Shown piece after piece: positions 53,571 to 63,222 of a stretch of 64,000 bases of DNA (its first letter is position 1; each line of letters opens with the position of its first letter). The stretch spans positions 1 to 64,000 of the forward strand of contig JAUZSF010000018.1 in NCBI GenBank assembly GCA_030949705.1, read 5' to 3'. This DNA is from Robiginitomaculum sp. GTDB lineage: Bacteria; Pseudomonadota; Alphaproteobacteria; Caulobacterales; Maricaulaceae. Made by a program: the position numbers and the translations under genes. The notes below the pieces were generated by a model. The model made no database searches, was not told the origin of the DNA, and worked only from the letters and a program-made list of their open reading frames with translations.

Positions 53571-54563
53571 ATGGGCGATAGCTCCGTTTTTTTGGTCGCG
53601 GCGCTGGCCTTTATCAGTGTAGCCGGGCTGGGCTGGGTTTTTGCTGGCAGCAATAACAGTCGGGCCAATTCCATTCGCCTGCGATCCTTGAACCCGCGGG
53701 ACCAGATGAAGCGGGGCAAGCGTAAAATCTCGGCCCTGGATCAGGCCAGCACGCGGCGCAAGCAATTGCAGGAAACCTTGAAAGACCTGGACCAGCACCA
53801 AAAGGAACAGCGCAAACGCACCATCACCCTGAAATCACGCATCCGCCAGGCCGGATTTTCCTTTTCTCCAATGGCGTTTAATGTGACTACTTTGGTCATT
53901 AGCGTGGTGGTTATGCTGATTTTATTTCTGGCTGGCCAACCACCACTGATTGCGCTGGCCTTTGCCTTTGGGGCCGGATTTGGTCTGCCCCGCTGGTTCT
54001 TGGGCTTTGTGCGCAAGCGGCGGATCAAGAAGTTCAGCCTGGAATTTGGCAATGCCATCGACATCATTGTCCGCGGCATCAAATCAGGCCTGCCCCTGAA
54101 TGAATGCCTTAAAATCATTGCCCGTGAAGCCCCGGCCCCGGTTGGACCCGAGTTTAAAAAACTGATCGAAGGTATGTCGGTTGGGGTAGAACTGGGCCAT
54201 GGACTGGACAAAATGTATGAACGCATGCCCCTGTCTGAACTGAACTTTTTTGCCATCGTGCTGACCATACAACAAAAAACCGGGGGCAATCTGGCCGAAG
54301 CCCTAAGCAATCTTTCCACCGTGTTACGAGCCCGCAAAATGATGCGCGAAAAAATCGGTGCCCTGTCCTCTGAGGCCAAGGCCTCGTCAGGGATTATCGG
54401 CTCTTTGCCGCCTTTGGTGATGGGCATCGTTTATCTGACTACCCCGGCCTATATGAGTTTGATGTTCACCGAGGATCTGGGCCGCCTGATGCTGGCCGGG
54501 GCAGGGATATGGATGGGCCTGGGCATTTTTGTAATGAGCCGCATGATTGCCTTTGATTTTTAG
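53571..54563 (+). CDS. tadB: Tad inner-membrane protein TadB
   Basis: T2SSF domain; ATG directly after the cpaF stop; EFGNAIDIIVRGIKSGLPLNECLKIIAREAPAPVGPEF. Confidence 0.93.
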   Translation: MGDSSVFLVAALAFISVAGLGWVFAGSNNSRANSIRLRSLNPRDQMKRGKRKISALDQASTRRKQLQETLKDLDQHQKEQRKRTITLKSRIRQAGFSFSPMAFNVTTLVISVVVMLILFLAGQPPLIALAFAFGAGFGLPRWFLGFVRKRRIKKFSLEFGNAIDIIVRGIKSGLPLNECLKIIAREAPAPVGPEFKKLIEGMSVGVELGHGLDKMYERMPLSELNFFAIVLTIQQKTGGNLAEALSNLSTVLRARKMMREKIGALSSEAKASSGIIGSLPPLVMGIVYLTTPAYMSLMFTEDLGRLMLAGAGIWMGLGIFVMSRMIAFDF

Positions 54564-54584
54564 GGGAGGGGCATAAGGGACATA

Positions 54585-55556
54585 ATGGAAAAACTGATCA
54601 ACACCCTCACCGATCCGCAAATGGTGGTTTCCCTGCTGGCGGCCATTGCTGTCTTTACCACCGTGGTGACCCTGGTATCCCCCCTGCTGGTCGGCAATAA
54701 ATTTGCCGGGCGGTTAAAATCCGTATCCAACCGGCGGGAACAATTACGCAAACAAAGCCGCGCGGCGCTGGAAAAAAAACAGGCCAATATTCGCGGCGAG
54801 TCCAAAGGCTTCATTACCGATGTGGTGGCCAAGCTGAACCTGCAAAAATTGCTGGAAGACAGTGGTCTGCAAACCAAGCTGATGCAGGCAGGTCTTCGCG
54901 GCCAGGGGCCGGTAGTGACCTTTTATTTCCTGCGCATGGTCATGCCCATTGTATTGTTTGGACTGGGGGCGCTGTACCTGTTTTTTCTTAATGACATGGG
55001 CAAGCCGCCCATTACCCGCCTGGCCATGGCGCTGGGGCTGGCGCTGATGGGCTATTACGCACCGGCGATTTATCTTTCCAATGTGGCCCAAAAGCGTCGC
55101 GAATCCATTATGCGGGCCTTTCCCGATGCGCTGGATTTGCTTCTCATCTGTGTTGAAGCTGGCATGTCGATCGAGGCCGCCTTTCAGAAGGTGGCGGCCG
55201 AGATTGGTTCCAGTTCCATCGAGTTGGCCGAGGAAATGTCCCTAACCACTGCCGAGCTGAGTTATCTGGGGGAACGGCGACAGGCCTATGAAAATCTGGC
55301 CATGCGCACCAATCATCCGGGGGTCAAGGCGGTGGCCACCTCGTTGATCCAGGCCGAGCGCTATGGTACGCCTTTGGGGGCCTCTTTGCGCGTGATGGCC
55401 AAGGAAAACCGCGATATGCGCATGGCACAGGCTGAAAAAAAGGCGGCCGCTCTGCCGGCAAAACTGACCGTGCCGATGATTGTTTTCTTCCTGCCGGTTT
55501 TGTTTGTGGTCATTCTTGGCCCGGCCATCATCCGCTTTCAGCATATGGGTCAATAA
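54585..55556 (+). CDS. tadC: Tad inner-membrane protein TadC
   Basis: AFPDALDLLLICVEAGMSIEAAFQKVAAEIGSSSIELAEEMSLTTAELSYLGERRQAYENL. Confidence 0.93.
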   Translation: MEKLINTLTDPQMVVSLLAAIAVFTTVVTLVSPLLVGNKFAGRLKSVSNRREQLRKQSRAALEKKQANIRGESKGFITDVVAKLNLQKLLEDSGLQTKLMQAGLRGQGPVVTFYFLRMVMPIVLFGLGALYLFFLNDMGKPPITRLAMALGLALMGYYAPAIYLSNVAQKRRESIMRAFPDALDLLLICVEAGMSIEAAFQKVAAEIGSSSIELAEEMSLTTAELSYLGERRQAYENLAMRTNHPGVKAVATSLIQAERYGTPLGASLRVMAKENRDMRMAQAEKKAAALPAKLTVPMIVFFLPVLFVVILGPAIIRFQHMGQ

Positions 55557-55675
55557 GCCGGATTTTCCTGGCAAACGCAGGATTTACATTTGAAACCGGG
55601 CAATAATTCCGGCATCCTTTTGCCCATGGCACTTTCGTGTGTGCACCCGTAAATGAAAGAAATGGCCGTTAACGC

Positions 55676-56749
55676 ATGTCTTTGAGTTTTCCCCTCATCC
55701 TTGGCCTGATTTTGGGTGCCATCATGGCCTTCCTGGTTACCAATATGGTGATGAAATGGCGGGTGCTGGATCATCCCAATGACCGTTCCATGCACAGCAT
55801 ATCCACCCCCAAAGCCGGTGGGCTGGGGATTATGGCCGGGGTTTTGGTGACCCTGTCCATCGCGGCACTGGATCCGGGTCTGGGTGTGCTCTCCCCCCCG
55901 GTCATGGCGCTGGTCGCCCTGGCGCTGATGACCGGATTATTGGGGTTGTATGATGATGTTTATGACCTTCCGGCGAAATTGAAATTTCTGATATTGGCGG
56001 CTCTGTCCCTTGGGGCGACCCTGTATCTGGCCCCGGTGCAATCCTTTGCCCTGGATAAGGCACAGATCACCCTGCCCTTTTGGGTGGCCCTTGGGGGCAC
56101 CGCCTTATGGATTTTTGTGCTCAGCAATGCGGCCAATTTTATGGACGGTGCCGATGGCCTGATCACCAGCAGCAGCCTTGCGGCGGCCGCCTTTATGGCT
56201 CTGTTGGCCATGGAGGCGGGCAACAGCATGGCAGTATTGATGGCGCTGGCCATAATGGTGGCATTGATTGGATTTTTGCCGCTGAATCTGCCTACAGCGC
56301 AGATTTTTCTGGGCGATACTGGGGCGTTGTTCATCGGGTTCTGGTTTGGGGCGCTAGCGCTTTTGTACATCCATAACGGCCCGCCGGGGGCTGTCTATGC
56401 GGTAGTGCTGATCTTTATGCCCTGGCTGTCTGATATTTTACTGACCATGGCCTGGCGGCTGGCGCATCATAAAAACCTGTTACAGGCCCATAATGATCAT
56501 CTGTACCAATTGGCCCTGCGCCGCGGTGCCAGCCATGCCAGGGTGACGCTGGTCATGACCATACAAACCGTGTTGTGCGGCGCTTTGGCCTGGCTTTTCC
56601 GGGCCTCCGCCACCAGCGAATTGCTGGCCCTGGCCGCCGTGGCCGTCTTGGCCATTATCGTACACTGGTGGGCACGGGCGCTTTTTGCGGCCAGCCAGAA
56701 CGACGCTAATCCAGCGTACGACGATAACGGGCCAGCGCCAGGGCACTGA
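55676..56749 (+). CDS. MraY/WecA-family glycosyl-1-phosphate transferase
   Basis: VLDHPNDRSMHSISTPKAGGLGIM; NAANFMDGADGLITSSSL; FLGDTGALFIGFWFGAL. Confidence 0.9.
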   Translation: MSLSFPLILGLILGAIMAFLVTNMVMKWRVLDHPNDRSMHSISTPKAGGLGIMAGVLVTLSIAALDPGLGVLSPPVMALVALALMTGLLGLYDDVYDLPAKLKFLILAALSLGATLYLAPVQSFALDKAQITLPFWVALGGTALWIFVLSNAANFMDGADGLITSSSLAAAAFMALLAMEAGNSMAVLMALAIMVALIGFLPLNLPTAQIFLGDTGALFIGFWFGALALLYIHNGPPGAVYAVVLIFMPWLSDILLTMAWRLAHHKNLLQAHNDHLYQLALRRGASHARVTLVMTIQTVLCGALAWLFRASATSELLALAAVAVLAIIVHWWARALFAASQNDANPAYDDNGPAPGH

Positions 56750-57842
56750 TCACCACAATCAGGGCAATGAGCGGCCAGATATCCGCAATCAGGTCAAACC
56801 GCGTTGATCCTTTGAGCATAATGCCCCGCACCAGCCGCATATAATGGGTGGCAGGTAATACCTCGCCTATGACCTGGGCCCAACCCGGCATGCCCCGAAA
56901 CGGAAACATAAAGCCCGATAACAAGATTTGTGGCAGCAGCAGGAACACCATCATCTGCATGGCCTGCATTTGCGTGCGCGCCACAGTCGAGAACAAAAAC
57001 CCGATCAGCAGATTGACCACGATATAAAGCGTGGAAATCCAGAAAAACAAAAGCCGCGATCCCTCAAAGGGAATATCAAACAAAAACCGCCCGGCATTCA
57101 GCACCACAATAATCTGGATATAACCCACCAGCACATAGGGAAGCACCTTGCCGACCATCACCTCAAGAGGACGCGCCGGCATGGCCAGCAGGTTTTCCAT
57201 GGTACCGCGCTCGGTCTCCCGGGTCAGGGCCACCGCCGTCATTAAGGTCATGGTCATGGTCAGAATAATGCCCAGCAGACCCGGAATGATATTATACTGG
57301 GTAATGCCTGCCGGGTTATAGCGCCGTTGCAACACCACCTCCACCGGCGGCGGGCCGGTGGCCAAAGAGGCCAGGGCAGTGGAGAATTCGCGGGCCAGGC
57401 CTGTGTTGATGATCTCCCCCGCCGCCGCCAGCGCACCCGAGGCCGCCGAAGGATCCGTGGCATCGGCAATAATGAGCATTTGCGGGCGGGTGCCCCGGGC
57501 AATATCGCGGCCAAAGTGTTCGGGGATTTCAAAAATAAAATTGATCTTGCCCGCCAACATGGCTTTTTCTGCCTCTTCGGGCGTTTGCGGCGCCATGATA
57601 AAATCCACATAGGTGGAATTGGCAAAGGCGGTGACCACCGCCCTTGAAAAGGCCGAATGATCCCGGTCAATTATGGCCGATGGCAAATGTCGCGGGTCAG
57701 AATTGATGGCATAGGAAAACAAAATCAATTGCATGATCGGAATGCCGATCATCATGGCAAAGGTCATGCGATCGCGCCGCATCTGGATGAATTCCTTGGT
57801 CAGGATGGCGCTGATCCGGGCGAGGGAAAAACCACGTCTCAT
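56706..57842 (-). CDS. ABC-2 type transporter permease (YbhS/YbhR-like)
   Basis: ARISAILTKEFIQMRRDRMTFAMMIGIPIMQLILFSYAINSDPRHLP... Confidence 0.9.
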   Translation of the reverse strand: MRRGFSLARISAILTKEFIQMRRDRMTFAMMIGIPIMQLILFSYAINSDPRHLPSAIIDRDHSAFSRAVVTAFANSTYVDFIMAPQTPEEAEKAMLAGKINFIFEIPEHFGRDIARGTRPQMLIIADATDPSAASGALAAAGEIINTGLAREFSTALASLATGPPPVEVVLQRRYNPAGITQYNIIPGLLGIILTMTMTLMTAVALTRETERGTMENLLAMPARPLEVMVGKVLPYVLVGYIQIIVVLNAGRFLFDIPFEGSRLLFFWISTLYIVVNLLIGFLFSTVARTQMQAMQMMVFLLLPQILLSGFMFPFRGMPGWAQVIGEVLPATHYMRLVRGIMLKGSTRFDLIADIWPLIALIVVISALALARYRRTLD

Positions 57843-58786
57843 GCGAAATTATCCTTCACTTCTTTCATCAAATGGATGAAGGCCTCTTCCAGCCCGCTGG
57901 TGACCGGAGTCCAGACCAGTTCCTTTTTATCCCGCCAGGGGGCAATGGCCGCCTCTAACGCCGCTTTATCAGGCCCGCTGATATGCAGCGAGGTACCAAA
58001 ACGCGCCACCTGTTCAACTCCCGGGGTAGTTTTCAAGGCTTTGGAAAGCGCGCCCAGTCCCGGCCCCTCGACCTTCCAGGTGCTCAGGCCGATCTTGCGG
58101 GCAATTTCGCCGGACGGCCCATCGATCAGTTTTTTGCCATAGGCGATATAGGCGATAAAATCACATTGAACCGCCTCGTCCATATAATGGGTGCTGACCA
58201 ATATGGTCACGCCCTGATCCGACAGATCGTGAATGGTTTCCCAGAACTCGCGCCGGGCCTTTGGATCAACGCCGGCGGTTGGCTCGTCCAGAAGCAAGAG
58301 TTTGGGATCATGCAGCATGCAGGCCGACAGGGCCAGCCGCTGTTTCCACCCCCCGGACAATGTGCCGGCCAACTGATTTTTACGCTCATAAAGGCCCAAC
58401 GTCTTCAACGCCGTTTTCACGCGATCTTTTCGGTTATCCAGACCATACATGCGGGCCACAAAGTCCAGATTTTCAGCAATGGTGAGATCTTCCCACAGCG
58501 AAAAACGCTGGGTCATATAACCGACCTGGGTTTTGATCCGGTCTGATTGTTCAATGACGTCCCAGCCCAGACAGGTGCCCGATCCCCCTTCGGGTTTCAG
58601 CAAACCACAGATCATGCGCAGGGTGGTGGTTTTCCCCGATCCATTGGGGCCCAAAAACCCATAGACCGCGCCCTTTGGCACCCGCAGATCAAAATGATCA
58701 ACCACTGTGCGCTTGCCATAGATTTTGGTCAGGCCGCGCACATCAATAGCTGGCGTTTGTTCTGCACTATCAGTTTGCAGGGTCAT
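57839..58786 (-). CDS. ABC transporter ATP-binding protein
   Basis: GFLGPNGSGKTTTLRMICGLLKPEGG; LSGGWKQRLALSACMLHDPKLLLLDEPTAGVDPKARREFWE. Confidence 0.94.
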   Translation of the reverse strand: MTLQTDSAEQTPAIDVRGLTKIYGKRTVVDHFDLRVPKGAVYGFLGPNGSGKTTTLRMICGLLKPEGGSGTCLGWDVIEQSDRIKTQVGYMTQRFSLWEDLTIAENLDFVARMYGLDNRKDRVKTALKTLGLYERKNQLAGTLSGGWKQRLALSACMLHDPKLLLLDEPTAGVDPKARREFWETIHDLSDQGVTILVSTHYMDEAVQCDFIAYIAYGKKLIDGPSGEIARKIGLSTWKVEGPGLGALSKALKTTPGVEQVARFGTSLHISGPDKAALEAAIAPWRDKKELVWTPVTSGLEEAFIHLMKEVKDNFA

Positions 58787-59745
58787 GGCAGAACGACCAA
58801 TACCGGCTGACCCGGGTGAAAACGGGTCGGATCATCGGGCAGTACCTCGGCCATAAAGACCAGTTTCTGACGCTCTTTTTCCGTAAAAATGACCGGCGGC
58901 GTAAATTCGGCACCCTGGGCAATAAAGATAATACGCCCCTGACGCGCCTCATCGCATCCATCACAGGTGAGTTTTACCCGCTGGCCAACCTGAATGGCAC
59001 CCAGTTTTCTTTCGGGGATAAAAAACCGTATGCGCAATTGCGCCGGCGGCAACAGCGCCAATACCGGTTGCGACGGGCCAGCGATTTCGCCCACCCGGCG
59101 GATCAGGCTTTGCACGGAACCCGCCGTGGGGGCCACAACTTGTAAATCATTCAGCGCCTTTGCGGATTGTGCCACCAAAGCTTTTTGGCGGCGCACCTCT
59201 TCGGCGGCGGCCGCAATGGCATCTTTACGCGCCGGCGCACGGATCAGCGCCAGCCTTGCCTCCTCGGCACGCAATGCGGCCTGCGTCTGGCTCAGTGCCG
59301 CCGTGTCCCGATCCAGTCGTGATTGCGGAGCCTGCCCCTTGGCCACCAGCTCTTTGGACCGGGCATAATTATCCTGCGCCAGTTTCAAGGCGGCGCGGGC
59401 CTGCGCAACACCTTGCCGGGCCGCGGCAATGTTTTCCTTGCGGCCACCGGCCCGCAGATCGGCCAGCCGGGCACGAGCCGCCGACAGGGCGGCCTCGGCT
59501 TGCTCCAGACGTGCCTTTGCTGTGCCATCATCCAGCGAAAACAAGGGCGCGCCCGACGCCACCTGATCGCCCTCCTCCACCATGACCGAGGTCAGCGGCC
59601 CCAAGGTGCGCGGGGCCAGATACAACAGCCGGGCCTCGGCATAACCCTGATAGTGCTGTCCAGCCTCCTCACTTGTATCCGTTGGAGAACAGGCCGCCAG
59701 CAAACCGATAAATAGAATGGCAATGGGCATAACAAGGCGGGTCAT
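58783..59745 (-). CDS. HlyD-family membrane-fusion protein (lipoprotein)
   Basis: MPIAILFIGLLAACSPTD; VMVEEGDQVASGAPLFSLDDGTAKARLEQAEAALSAARARL. Confidence 0.92.
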   Translation of the reverse strand: MTRLVMPIAILFIGLLAACSPTDTSEEAGQHYQGYAEARLLYLAPRTLGPLTSVMVEEGDQVASGAPLFSLDDGTAKARLEQAEAALSAARARLADLRAGGRKENIAAARQGVAQARAALKLAQDNYARSKELVAKGQAPQSRLDRDTAALSQTQAALRAEEARLALIRAPARKDAIAAAAEEVRRQKALVAQSAKALNDLQVVAPTAGSVQSLIRRVGEIAGPSQPVLALLPPAQLRIRFFIPERKLGAIQVGQRVKLTCDGCDEARQGRIIFIAQGAEFTPPVIFTEKERQKLVFMAEVLPDDPTRFHPGQPVLVVLP

Positions 59746-60410
59746 GAGCTGACCTCCTGGGATTTGGGGTTCAAGGCCCCGTTCAGAAAAATATCAAGAT
59801 GCAGCTCAATCAGCGCCCGGCTGTCCAATGGCGGATCACTGGGCTGGGCAAAAATGCCACTCCAGACAATTTGCATCATCATCGGGGCCACCAGCAAACG
59901 GGCCGCATGGACCGGGTTAAACGGGCGAAACTCTCCAGATTTAACGCCGCGGGCAATCAAGTCGGTTATGGCCCCCAGACCAACATCAATAACCTGAGTG
60001 CGGTAGAGTTTGGCCAGTTCAGGAAACTGCCCGGCCTCACTGATCACCAACAGGGGCACCGCCCCGGTTTTGGGGTCGCTGATCCGTTTGGCCGCAAAGG
60101 ATAACATGGCCCGCAAAGACGGGGTCACCGGTCCCTGTTGAACGGTGTCTGCCATGACCTTTAGCTGTGCCGCCACCGGGGCCATAGCCCGGTCGATCAG
60201 GGCCTCCAGCAAAGCATTCTTGCTTTCAAAATAAAGATAAATCGTGCCCTTGGAAATACCGGCCTTTTTGGCAATCTCGTCCATGCGTGCCGCCCCGAAC
60301 CCTTGGGCCCGAAATACCGCCAGCGCCGCATCCAGAATTTGTCCCGGGCGCTCTTCTGGCTGGCGCTGCCAGCGTGGAGCCGATGACGAAGACGACGCAA
60401 TCTTTCCCAT
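59742..60410 (-). CDS. TetR-family transcriptional regulator
   Basis: RPGQILDAALAVFRAQGFGAARMDEIAKKAGISKGTIYLYFESKNALLEALI. Confidence 0.95.
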   Translation of the reverse strand: MGKIASSSSSAPRWQRQPEERPGQILDAALAVFRAQGFGAARMDEIAKKAGISKGTIYLYFESKNALLEALIDRAMAPVAAQLKVMADTVQQGPVTPSLRAMLSFAAKRISDPKTGAVPLLVISEAGQFPELAKLYRTQVIDVGLGAITDLIARGVKSGEFRPFNPVHAARLLVAPMMMQIVWSGIFAQPSDPPLDSRALIELHLDIFLNGALNPKSQEVSS

Positions 60411-60452
60411 TAACCTGACTTCCTATCGGGAGTATGATTATTTGCATTATAT

Positions 60453-60472
60453 ATAACTGACCAGTCAGTTAT
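60453..60472. promoter_or_regulatory. TetR-type operator palindrome
   Basis: ATAACTGAC-CA-GTCAGTTAT, 9-bp perfect arms, about 43 bp upstream of the TetR start. Confidence 0.75.
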
Positions 60473-60561
60473 TTTCAAGATGTAGAAATAAGAAATCTGC
60501 TGGCACCAACCCCCAAAGAGATGATCGCTTATGGCCTTATACCTGGACAGGCAAAGGAAGG

Positions 60562-61443
60562 TTAGACGCAGGGCGACAAACCCAGCTTTACTGATTTTAT
60601 CCAGGCTTGCGGATAGGTTTTTTGCAGGTCTTGCGCCAATGACCGGGCGGCGCAGGCGTCACGAACCAGAGCCACACAGGTCGCCCCCGAACCACACAGA
60701 CGCGCCAGTTGAGTTTGGGGCTGGGCATCCAGGGCAGACAGTAATGATGCTATGCGGGGTTCCAACGCACAGGCCGCCGCCGATAAAGAATTCTCAAACC
60801 CTCGTAAGCGCACAATCGCCTCATCAAAATCTTTCGCGCCCGTGCATGATTCTCCAGATAACGTTTCGCCATGGTTCATTTCATCAAAGTGAGAGAACAC
60901 CGCCGCTGTGGAGACGGCAAAGCCCGGATTGACCAGCACCGCATCCAGAACTGGCCAGGTCTTTACATCATGCAGTACTTCGCCGCGCCCACTCATGAAC
61001 CGGGTTCGGCTTTGCACACAGACCGGCACATCCGCTCCCAAAGCCTGACCAATGTTTTCCAGTTCCGTATATGAAAGCTTGCAGCCCCATAGCCGGTTCA
61101 GGCCGCGCAAGGCCGCCGCCGCATCGGCAGAGCCACCGCCAATTCCCGAGGCAATGGGCAGGGCTTTGTCCAAGATTATGTGCGCGCCCGCTCTTTTACC
61201 GCTCGCCTTCAACAGCGCCCGGGCCGCCCGCAGGACCAGATTATCCACCCCGGTATCAAGCCCTTCGCCAAACGGGCCGGTGATCGCCAGCGTCAGATCT
61301 GGCGCGGGAGCAAAGTCCAGCCGGTCCCCCGCATCGGCAAACACCACCAGACTTTCCAGCGGGTGATAGCCATCACGGCCAAGGGGGCCGACCTTCAGGG
61401 TCAGATTGATTTTTGCCCGCGCGAATTCAGTAATGAACGTCAA
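60562..61443 (-). CDS. ispE: 4-diphosphocytidyl-2-C-methyl-D-erythritol kinase
   Basis: FARAKINLTLKVGPLGRDGYHPLESLVVFADAGDRL; KALPIASGIGGGSADAAAALRGLNRL. Confidence 0.95.
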   Translation of the reverse strand: MTFITEFARAKINLTLKVGPLGRDGYHPLESLVVFADAGDRLDFAPAPDLTLAITGPFGEGLDTGVDNLVLRAARALLKASGKRAGAHIILDKALPIASGIGGGSADAAAALRGLNRLWGCKLSYTELENIGQALGADVPVCVQSRTRFMSGRGEVLHDVKTWPVLDAVLVNPGFAVSTAAVFSHFDEMNHGETLSGESCTGAKDFDEAIVRLRGFENSLSAAACALEPRIASLLSALDAQPQTQLARLCGSGATCVALVRDACAARSLAQDLQKTYPQAWIKSVKLGLSPCV

Positions 61444-63176
61444 GGCTTGGCGTTGGCGATCTCGGGCGCATTACGCAGGCCGTTTTCCAGCTTATCCCGG
61501 ATGAGGTCAAAATCCACATCATCATCGGGTTTCAGGCTCAGCGTGTGGCTCCACTGGAAACGCGCTTCCAGATGCCGTCCGGCCTGCCAATAGGCATCGG
61601 CCAGATGATCCGAAATGGTCGGCTCGCCCGGTTCCATTTCCACGGCGCGTTCCAGATAGCGCACCGCCTGTTCATACTGGCCCAACTGGTAATGGGCCCA
61701 ACCCAGAGAATCGATAATGTAACCGGCATTGGGGCGCAGGCTGAGAGCCTTTTCAATCAGGGTAAACCCTTCATCCAGATTTTCCCCGGCATTGATATAG
61801 GTATAGCCCAGATAGTTCAGCACATCCGGCTGATCCGGATTAATCTCCAGCGCTTTGCGAAAGGCACCAATGCTTTCGCGCCACCGTCCCAGACGTTCCA
61901 ACACCGTACCACGGGCAAAATATAACTGCCAACCGGTGCTCTTGCCCTGGCGGGCAATCAGTTGCTCGTAAATCGGCAAAGCCTCTTTATATTTATTCAC
62001 CGAGCGCAAGGCATCGGCATAGGCGGTTACCAGCCGGTCATTGTCGGGATTCTCTTCGGCAAGTCTGCGAAAGACGGTCAGAGCCTCATCGCGATGATCC
62101 GTGCGGAACAGGACCCGGGCGCGGTTCAGGTCTGCATCCAGACGATAAGGTGATTTTGGCGATATGCTGGCAAAGGCCCTTAAGGCATCTTCGGGGCGTT
62201 TTTCAACTTCCATCACCCGGGCCAGCAATTGCACTGCGGCCCCGTGATCAGGATTAATAAAGCGGGCCATTTCCAGATAGACCAGCGATTTGTCAAAATG
62301 CGCCTGCGCTGCCAAGATCTGCGATGTCCCATAAAGGGCCTCGGCGGCCCCTTCGCTGGCATTGCGCACCAGACGGCGCGGACGGCGTTTGGTGGTTTTA
62401 TGGTCATTCAGCTGGGTCAGTGCCATCGTCGACATGGGGGCCTGGGCGAAAAAGTGGCTGGCCTTTTCATACACCGCCCTGGCCTCATCGATGCGGCCAT
62501 GGCGCTCCAGAAACGCGCCATAGGCATAAAGCGCGCGGTCCGAGACCTGGCCCGGTTCGACCGCAATTTTATAGGCACCTTCGGCCTCGTCCGTGCGGTT
62601 TTCCAGGTCCAGCATCAGCGCCAGTTGCAAATGCACAATGCGTGCAAAAACCGGGGCCTCGCCAGCGCTTTTGATATATTCAAGGGCCTTGTCTGCATCC
62701 CCGGTGCCATAGGCGGCCCAACCGCGCAATAACTGCCTCACCTCGCCGTTAAACGGGCCGTATTTACCGGTTTCCAGCACACCAAGTGCCGCCGCATAAC
62801 GCTTTTTCCCCAACGCATTGGTGGCAATGGCCAGACGCATAAGGTTGGCTTCGCTGTCGGTACCAAGCGCCGGGGCAGCATAATTCGCGCTGTCGGCAAT
62901 CCGACCCGCCAATAGCGCGCTTAAGAAGGCCTGTTGGCGCAACAAATCATTATCGGGTTCTTTTTCCAGCGCCGCCGCATAATAGTGCGCAGCGGCATGC
63001 ACATCATTCATACCACTGGCAAAACGCGCGGCCAGATAGTCCCCATAGGCAGATTCCGTAACCCGTTCCCCACCCTCATCCACCAAAGAGGTGGTCGCAC
63101 AAGAAGCCAGCAGAAACAGCCCCGCGGCAATCGCAAAAGAGGCTATACTTCGTTTTATGGTCCTTGGGGATTTCAT
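61440..63176 (-). CDS. Tetratricopeptide-repeat lipoprotein
   Basis: FAIAAGLFLLASCATTSLVDEGGERVTES; multiple TPRs (DQPDVLNYLGYTYINAGENLDEGFTLIEKAL...). Confidence 0.88.
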   Translation of the reverse strand: MKSPRTIKRSIASFAIAAGLFLLASCATTSLVDEGGERVTESAYGDYLAARFASGMNDVHAAAHYYAAALEKEPDNDLLRQQAFLSALLAGRIADSANYAAPALGTDSEANLMRLAIATNALGKKRYAAALGVLETGKYGPFNGEVRQLLRGWAAYGTGDADKALEYIKSAGEAPVFARIVHLQLALMLDLENRTDEAEGAYKIAVEPGQVSDRALYAYGAFLERHGRIDEARAVYEKASHFFAQAPMSTMALTQLNDHKTTKRRPRRLVRNASEGAAEALYGTSQILAAQAHFDKSLVYLEMARFINPDHGAAVQLLARVMEVEKRPEDALRAFASISPKSPYRLDADLNRARVLFRTDHRDEALTVFRRLAEENPDNDRLVTAYADALRSVNKYKEALPIYEQLIARQGKSTGWQLYFARGTVLERLGRWRESIGAFRKALEINPDQPDVLNYLGYTYINAGENLDEGFTLIEKALSLRPNAGYIIDSLGWAHYQLGQYEQAVRYLERAVEMEPGEPTISDHLADAYWQAGRHLEARFQWSHTLSLKPDDDVDFDLIRDKLENGLRNAPEIANAKP

Positions 63177-63222
63177 ATTCCTAGCCTACGCCAAACCTTC
63201 ACACTCGCAAGTCATGGATACA

